From Kribbella aluminosa (GTDB lineage: Bacteria; Actinomycetota; Actinomycetes; Propionibacteriales; Kribbellaceae): a DNA stretch of 64,000 nucleotides. The stretch spans positions 4,216,001-4,280,000 of the forward strand of contig NZ_JAGINT010000002.1 of NCBI RefSeq assembly GCF_017876295.1. Reading direction: 5' to 3'. Under the pieces are notes generated by a model, which saw nothing but the letters and a program-made list of their open reading frames with translations, searched no databases and was not told where the DNA came from. Shown here one piece after another: positions 57,898-64,000 of this stretch. The position numbers and the translations under genes are program-made. Numbering within the stretch: position 1 is the stretch's first letter; each line of letters starts with the position of its first letter.

Positions 57898-58320
57898 ATG
57901 CAGTGGTACATCGACGTCCTCAAGAAGTACGCCGTGTTCGACGGGCGGGCGCGGCGCAAAGAGTACTGGATGTTCGTGCTCTTCAGCGTCGTCGCTTCGA
58001 TCATCCTGTCGCTCATCGACCGGATCCTCGGGACGACCTACAACAACGGCACCAGCGGCGTCCTGCAGACCATCTACAGCCTGGCGGTGCTGCTGCCGAC
58101 GATCGGCGTGGCGATCCGGCGGATGCACGACACCAAGCGTTCCGGCTGGTGGATCCTGATCAACCTCATTCCGTGTATCGGGTGGATCTGGTTCATCGTG
58201 CTGGCTGCTCAGGAAGGCACCGCGGGTCAGAACGAGTACGGACCGGACCCGAAGGCGGCCGAGCGGTTCGGCGGCCCGGGCCAGGCGGGTCCGGCCGAGC
58301 CGGGCTACCCGACGGTCTGA
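57898..58320 (+). CDS. DUF805 membrane protein
   Basis: A 140-residue inner membrane protein. It has the family start YIDVLKKYAVFDGRARRKEYWMFVLF, three to four membrane segments, and the RRMHDTKRSGWWILINLIPCIGWIW motif. The soluble C-terminus is NEYGPDPKAAERFGGPG. Function is unknown in the family. It is preceded by about 120 bp with no clear regulatory element and followed by an 11-bp repeat and a terminator. Confidence 0.88.
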   Translation: MQWYIDVLKKYAVFDGRARRKEYWMFVLFSVVASIILSLIDRILGTTYNNGTSGVLQTIYSLAVLLPTIGVAIRRMHDTKRSGWWILINLIPCIGWIWFIVLAAQEGTAGQNEYGPDPKAAERFGGPGQAGPAEPGYPTV

Positions 58321-58322
58321 CC

Positions 58323-58370
58323 GTACTGGCGCAGTACTGGCGCAGTACTGACGCAGTACTGGCGCAGTAC
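58323..58370. repeat. 11-bp tandem repeat with GTAC cores
   Basis: GTACTGGCGCA occurs four times at 11-bp spacing (58323, 58334, 58345 with one change, 58356), ending in GTAC at 58367-58370. It lies 3 bp after the DUF805 stop and just before the terminator. The spacing is about one DNA turn. Confidence 0.88.
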
Positions 58371-58373
58371 GAA

Positions 58374-58403
58374 CGAACGCCCCGCCGGTCGGCGGGGCGT
58401 TCG
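58374..58403. terminator. Bidirectional terminator between DUF805 and tldE
   Basis: CGAACGCCCCGCC at 58374-58386 pairs perfectly over 13 bp with 58391-58403, loop GGTC, followed by tcgttct. It separates convergent genes. Confidence 0.85.
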
Positions 58404-58408
58404 TCGTT

Positions 58409-59805
58409 CTAGCTGGCCTGGCTCACGCTGGACATGTTGTAGTCCGGGATCAGCAGCGGTGGGGTCGCGGTGCGGGAGAAGTAGTCGCCCCATTCGCGGG
58501 AGAACGACGGCACGGTCGCGCCGGCCGCGGTGAAGCGGGCCAGCAGGTCGACCGGGCTCTCGTTGAAGCGGAAGTTGTTGACCGCGCCGGTGACCTCACC
58601 GTTCTCGACCAGGTAGACGCCGTCGCGGGTCAGCCCGGTCAGCAGCAGCGTCTGCGGCTCGACGACCCGGATGTACCACAGGCAGGTCAGCAGCAGGCCG
58701 TTGTCGAGGCCCGCCACCAGGTCGTCGGTTGTACCGGTCGCGCCGTCCACCGAGAGAACGTAGTTCTCGATGCCGGGCGTGGCCGTCGGTACGTCGATCA
58801 GGTCCGCGGTGTAGCGGCTGGTCATCAGGTGCTCGAGCTTGCCGCCGCGGATCCAGTCGGTGGCGGTCAGCGTGAGGCCGTTGTCGAACACGCTCGACGA
58901 GCCGCCCGACGAACGGGCCACCGCGAACGCGAACGCCTCGAGCCCCGCGAGCGCCGGGTCCGAGTGCAGGTTCACGGGCTGCGACGACAGCGTGTCGCCG
59001 ATCCGTGTCCCGCCGCCGGACTTCGAGAACACGGTCTGGCCCTCGAAAGCGTCCCGGCCGTCGAGCTGCCAGTACAGGTACGTCATCAGGTCCGCGACCG
59101 CGGCCGGCGGCAGGATCGTCGGGTGCCGGCCCGCGTCGACCGACACGGTGCGCCCAGCCCAGCCGAGGCGGCGGGTCAGCTCGGTGTCCAACGAGAGGGC
59201 GTCGACGTCGGTGAAGTCGCGGGTCGCCGTACCGACCCACGCCGAATGGGCGTCGTTCTTCCCGGTCGAGGACACGTACCCACGGGGGAGGGCCTGGCGC
59301 AACCGCAGCCCCGTCGAGGATCCGACGTACAGCGTGACGACCTCGTGGTTCGCGAACCCGTACAGCCGGCGCTTCTCGGCGGCGGCCCGCTTCAGCGACT
59401 CCCCGAGCGACGGCGCGAACTTCTCGTACACACCGACCGTGGTCTCCTCCGGCTCGAGCGCCCAGTCCGCCGACGCCGTACCGTCGACGAGCGGCCGCGC
59501 GTCCTCGGCGGGACCCGCGGCGCGGGCGGTGGCGATCGCGGCGGAGACGATCTCGCGGAGCGTGTCCTCGGTGACGGACGAGCGGCCGATCACGCCGGCC
59601 GCCGTACCCTCGCCGGAGCCGACCGTGGCGATCACGGTCACGCTGGATCCGCGCATCGCGCCGTTCGTGGTCAGGGTGTTGTTCGCCCAGCGCAGGTTGG
59701 TGCTGGAGGTCTCGGCGACGAGTACGACGCAGTCGTCGGCGCCTTCGGCCGCCGCCAGGGCCAGGCCCCGCTCGACGGTGTCCTGCGGGGTGAGCTGTAC
59801 GGCGG

Positions 59806-59809
<4 letters not shown>
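58409..59809 (-). CDS. pmbA: TldE/PmbA family metalloprotease subunit
   Basis: A 466-residue protein of the TldD/PmbA family. Visible segments are STNLRWANNTLTTNGAMRGSSVTVIATVG, YGFANHEVVTLYVGSSTGLRLRQ, and the C-terminal LLLTGLTRDGVYLVENGEVTGAVNNFRFNESP. It lacks the HExxxH zinc motif, as TldE does, and works as a heterodimer with TldD. GTG 59809 overlaps the TldD stop (GTGA). Known roles are trimming modified peptides such as microcin B17 and CcdA turnover. Confidence 0.9.
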
Positions 59810-61317
<1,508 letters not shown>

Positions 61318-61440
61318 GAACCCGACCCTATACGCGGCCCCCACAATCTCCGGGGGTGCATGCACAGGACTGAAACCGAGCCGGGCCGCCCGGCTGTTGC
61401 CGTGTGGGGGCGTGGCGTCTACGGACCGGCGGGGTAACAA

Positions 61441-61450
61441 ATTTGCAAAT
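61441..61450. promoter_or_regulatory. Palindrome upstream of tldD
   Basis: ATTTGCAAAT is a perfect 10-bp palindrome in the 241-bp gap between tldD and the alpha/beta hydrolase gene, an AT-rich island in GC-rich DNA. It may be an operator; its regulator is unknown. Confidence 0.35.
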
Positions 61451-61558
61451 AGCAACGGTTTCTTTCCCCGCTGCCGGGTCCAATCCGCGATCCCGGCGCG
61501 ATCGCGCCTCCACCCGCCGCACCCACGCTGCTGCACCGAAGTTCACGCGCAAGGTCGA

Positions 61559-62410
61559 TCAGGACAGTGTCAGCCACCTGAGGACTTCGCGGTATGCATT
61601 TGCCGGCGGGATGTGGCCGCCGATGTAGAAGCGGCGTTCGGCGGCGGGGATGGCGGCGGCCAGGTGGTCGGCGTACTTGCCGGCGCGGTCGTCGGTCGAG
61701 CCGTGCCAGAGAGTGACCGGGACGTGGATGTCGCCGAGGTCGAAGCCCCAGGGCTTGGCGAACGCGACGAGGTCGTCCTCCCAGCCGTCGTGGCCGGTCA
61801 CGAACGTGGCAGTGAGCCGGGCCATCGCGGCAGGGTCCTCGCGGGCGGGTGGGCCGGGGGCGGCGCCGGGGTCCGGGGGGATCTCCGGGCCACCGGCCTC
61901 GACCGCGGTCATGATCGAGCGGGCGGTTTCCTCGAGCTCGGGTCGCAGGTCGCCGTGGAGTGCCTTCCAGGAGGTCCGGTTGCGGCGCGGGTCCGCCGCT
62001 TCCTCCTCCGCGGTCGGCTCGGGACCGTCGACGATCGGCGGCGAGATGCTCCCGGTCACCGCACAGCGCGTGACCCGGTCCGGCAGCAGGGCAGCGCACG
62101 CCAGCGCGTGCGGTCCGCCGCCGGAGCCGCCGGTGACCGCGAACCGTTCCCACCCGAGCTCGTCCGCCAGCGCCACCACATCCGGTACGACGGACGCGAC
62201 CGTCCGCCCGGGCTGCCGCGTCGACCCGCCGTAGCCAGGCCGGTCCGCTTGCGCCAGCCACACGCCCGACCCGGCGATGGACCCGACCGCATCGGGCCGC
62301 TTCCACCGCGTACTCGGCGAACCGCCGAACGAGATCGCGGGCAGGCCGCCCTCGGTGCCGTACATGTTGTACAGAACGATCCGGTCGCCCACCCGCACGA
62401 AGCCTTCCAT
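61559..62410 (-). CDS. Alpha/beta-fold hydrolase
   Basis: A 283-residue hydrolase. The nucleophile serine is in VTGGSGGGPHALACAAL (about residue 103), with WLAQADRPGYGGST before it, the acidic residue in WHGSTDDRAGK and the histidine in FYIGGHIPPANAYR. It has no signal peptide. ATG 62410 matches the family start; an in-frame start at 62461 would add unusual residues. Substrate unknown. Confidence 0.87.
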   Translation of the reverse strand: MEGFVRVGDRIVLYNMYGTEGGLPAISFGGSPSTRWKRPDAVGSIAGSGVWLAQADRPGYGGSTRQPGRTVASVVPDVVALADELGWERFAVTGGSGGGPHALACAALLPDRVTRCAVTGSISPPIVDGPEPTAEEEAADPRRNRTSWKALHGDLRPELEETARSIMTAVEAGGPEIPPDPGAAPGPPAREDPAAMARLTATFVTGHDGWEDDLVAFAKPWGFDLGDIHVPVTLWHGSTDDRAGKYADHLAAAIPAAERRFYIGGHIPPANAYREVLRWLTLS

Positions 62411-62567
62411 GCAGCGGAGCGTAACCGCCTGGCTAGAGCTAACCGAATGTGGAGTTATCAACCCGAGATTCTCGGGATTCGAGATGCGGTCGGTGTGGTG
62501 GAAGGATGCGGCCTAGGTTTTGTCGGCTGTGTGAATCACCAAACAATCTGACCCGTCGGGAGCCCTT

Positions 62568-63497
62568 GTGAGTACCTCGGTCGCCGGGACCGTATCGCCC
62601 ACCCGGCAAGCGATGCGCCGGGCGCGGCGCGACCGCAGCGCGCGGGTCGGGTTCGCCCTGGTGCTGTTGCTGATCCTGATCGCCGCCGCCGCGCCGCTGC
62701 TGGTCCGGCTGGCCGGTCAGGACGCGACGACGTACCACATCGACCTGCTGGATCCGGCCCGCGGCAACGCGCCGCGGGGTGCGGCCGGCGGGATCAGCGG
62801 CACGCACTGGTTCGGGGTCGAGCCGCTGACCGGCCGGGACATGTTCTCGATCGTGGTGCTCGGCCTCCGGACGTCGCTGGTGATCGCGATCACTGTCACG
62901 CTGATCACCACCGTGATCGGCACCCTGCTCGGGATCAGCGCGGCGTACTTCGGCGGCTGGTTCGACGCGATCGTGTCCCGGCTGCTGGACTTCCTGTTCG
63001 GGTTCCCGCAGCTCGTCTTCATGATTGCCCTCGGCATCATCGTCCCGGCGAAGGTGTCCCGCTCGCTGCTGCTGATCGGCGTGCTGAGCGTCTTCGGCTG
63101 GGCCGGCCTGGCGCGGCTGATCCGCAACCAGGCCCGTTCGCTGGTCACCCGCGAGTTCGTCGAGGCGGCCCGCAGTGTCGGCTCGACCGGCTGGATGGTG
63201 ATCACCCGCGAACTGCTGCCGAACCTGCTCGGCCCGGTGCTGGTGATCGCGACGCTGGCGATTCCGGGGTACGTCGGTGCCGAGGCGGCGCTGTCGTTCC
63301 TGGGCGTCGGCGTACCACCGCCGACACCGAGTCTCGGCCGCTCGATCTCGGACTCGATCGCCTGGGTGTACACCGGCGCGGATCCGTGGTTCCTGCTGTT
63401 CCCGGGCGCGATGCTGTTCCTCGCGGTGCTCGGCTTCACGTTGCTCGGTGACGGCGTCCGGGACGCGTTCGACGTGCGGCTGCGGAGGACGAGCTGA
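62568..63497 (+). CDS. Oligopeptide/dipeptide-type ABC permease (DppC-like)
   Basis: A 309-residue permease with about six membrane segments. An N-terminal helix is followed by HWFGVEPLTGRDMFSIVVLGLRTSLVIAI, and the EAA loop is EFVEAARSVGSTGWMVITRELLPN, ending in a last helix near VLGFTLLGDGVRDAFDVRLR. It imports peptides or similar solutes. GTG 62568 has GGGAG upstream. Its stop overlaps the next permease (TGATG). The binding protein and ATPases are outside the window. Confidence 0.9.
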   Translation: MSTSVAGTVSPTRQAMRRARRDRSARVGFALVLLLILIAAAAPLLVRLAGQDATTYHIDLLDPARGNAPRGAAGGISGTHWFGVEPLTGRDMFSIVVLGLRTSLVIAITVTLITTVIGTLLGISAAYFGGWFDAIVSRLLDFLFGFPQLVFMIALGIIVPAKVSRSLLLIGVLSVFGWAGLARLIRNQARSLVTREFVEAARSVGSTGWMVITRELLPNLLGPVLVIATLAIPGYVGAEAALSFLGVGVPPPTPSLGRSISDSIAWVYTGADPWFLLFPGAMLFLAVLGFTLLGDGVRDAFDVRLRRTS

Positions 63498-64000
63498 TGC
63501 CCGATCTCCTGTGGTTCGTCGTCCGCCGGCTGTTCGCCGCCCTGCTGGTGATGCTCGCGCTCAGCCTGGCCGTCTACCTGGTCTTCTACGCGATCCCGGC
63601 CGACCCGGCGCATCTGGCCTGCGGCAAGCCCTGTACGCCGGACCGGCTGGCGCAGGCGCGGCACTTCATGCAGTTCGACCAGAGCACCCTGCAGCAGTAC
63701 CTGAACTTCCTGAAGGGCATCTTCGCCGGCCGTACGTTCGGCGACGGCGCGGCCGCCGTGCACTGCGACGCCCCGTGCTTCGGGTACTCGTTCCCGCTCG
63801 GCCGTCCGGTGACCACGCTGATCATGGACCGGCTCCCGATCACCGCCTCGATCGCGATCGGCGCCGCCGTACTGTGGCTGCTGCTCGGCGTCTCGCTCGG
63901 CGTGGTCGCCGCGCTGAACCGGGGCCGGATCCTGGACCGGCTGTCGGTCGGTGTCGCGCTGCTCGGGGTCTCGACGCCGTCGTTCCTGCTCGGCCTGCTG
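63497..64000 (+). CDS. Oligopeptide/dipeptide-type ABC permease (DppB-like), 3' truncated
   Basis: The first 168 residues of a permease. VVRRLFAALLVMLALSLAVYLVFYAIPADPA is the characteristic DppB start, then a periplasmic region with two cysteine pairs (ACGKPC, CDAPC), and the second helix with ITASIAIGAAVLWLLLGVSLGVVAALNRG. The cysteine-bearing insert before the second helix is longer than in E. coli DppB. The frame runs past base 64000. Confidence 0.9.
   Translation, partial: MPDLLWFVVRRLFAALLVMLALSLAVYLVFYAIPADPAHLACGKPCTPDRLAQARHFMQFDQSTLQQYLNFLKGIFAGRTFGDGAAAVHCDAPCFGYSFPLGRPVTTLIMDRLPITASIAIGAAVLWLLLGVSLGVVAALNRGRILDRLSVGVALLGVSTPSFLLGLL

Overview
The window is GC-rich DNA with dense, mostly ATGA- or GTGA-coupled genes, many GTG starts, a TCGAAC-N4-GTTCGA LexA box and a block whose gene order matches the Mycobacterium tuberculosis pgsA3-DUF881-sbp-DUF881-gcvH-garA-merR-DUF151-merR-gcvP region. 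This points to an actinobacterium. A Kribbella- or Nocardioides-like soil organism is my inference, not something the sequence proves.

Regions. (1) 1-8.2 kb: 3' part of bluB; a LolA-like exported protein with an ABC-2 exporter and an RlmA-type methyltransferase; a divergent azoreductase/MarR pair; a NarL-type two-component system. (2) 8.5-19.9 kb: one long catabolic operon. It holds an NMT1/SsuABC-type importer, an Ldh_2 dehydrogenase, a RidA protein, an FAH-family hydrolase, an SDR, an FAD aromatic hydroxylase, a cupin, an ACMSD-like amidohydrolase and an MDR oxidoreductase, with two closely related GntR/FCD regulators and palindromic operator candidates. Two copies of a 119-bp structured element sit exactly at gene junctions here. 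(3) 19.9-24.7 kb: a PIG-L/PPOX/zinc-ribbon operon diverging from a LexA-controlled imuA'-imuB mutagenesis pair. (4) 24.8-29.5 kb: an intact IS3-family element inserted in a 13-bp repeat array, a greatly expanded DUF222/HNH protein, and several micro- and minisatellites. (5) 29.5-36.6 kb: two frameshifted genes (a GNAT and a SAM methyltransferase), a VOC protein, a GH92/GT4 pair and an ECF sigma factor with its YCII partner.

(6) 36.8-46.5 kb: the conserved phospholipid/DUF881/glycine-cleavage/GarA/FtsR block, ending in a glycine riboswitch and gcvP. (7) 46.9-50.4 kb: a serine hydrolase, a tRNA-like sequence with aberrant loops, and a large unrecognised protein. (8) 50.4-57.0 kb: a complete five-gene NIS siderophore operon behind an IdeR/DtxR-type iron box, in rhizobactin-like gene order but without the diaminobutyrate aminotransferase. 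(9) 57-64 kb: a methyltransferase, a DUF805 protein, the TldD/TldE protease pair, an alpha/beta hydrolase and the start of a peptide-type ABC importer that runs off the window.

The most unusual signal is the pair of 119-bp elements at 11208-11334 and 16698-16824. Each is bounded by a copy-specific direct repeat made of the upstream stop and the downstream start codon. Removing 119 bp from either site restores a perfect ATGA overlap. Each copy folds into a long hairpin, with compensatory changes between the copies, whose 3' arm contains the Shine-Dalgarno sequence and start codon of the next gene.
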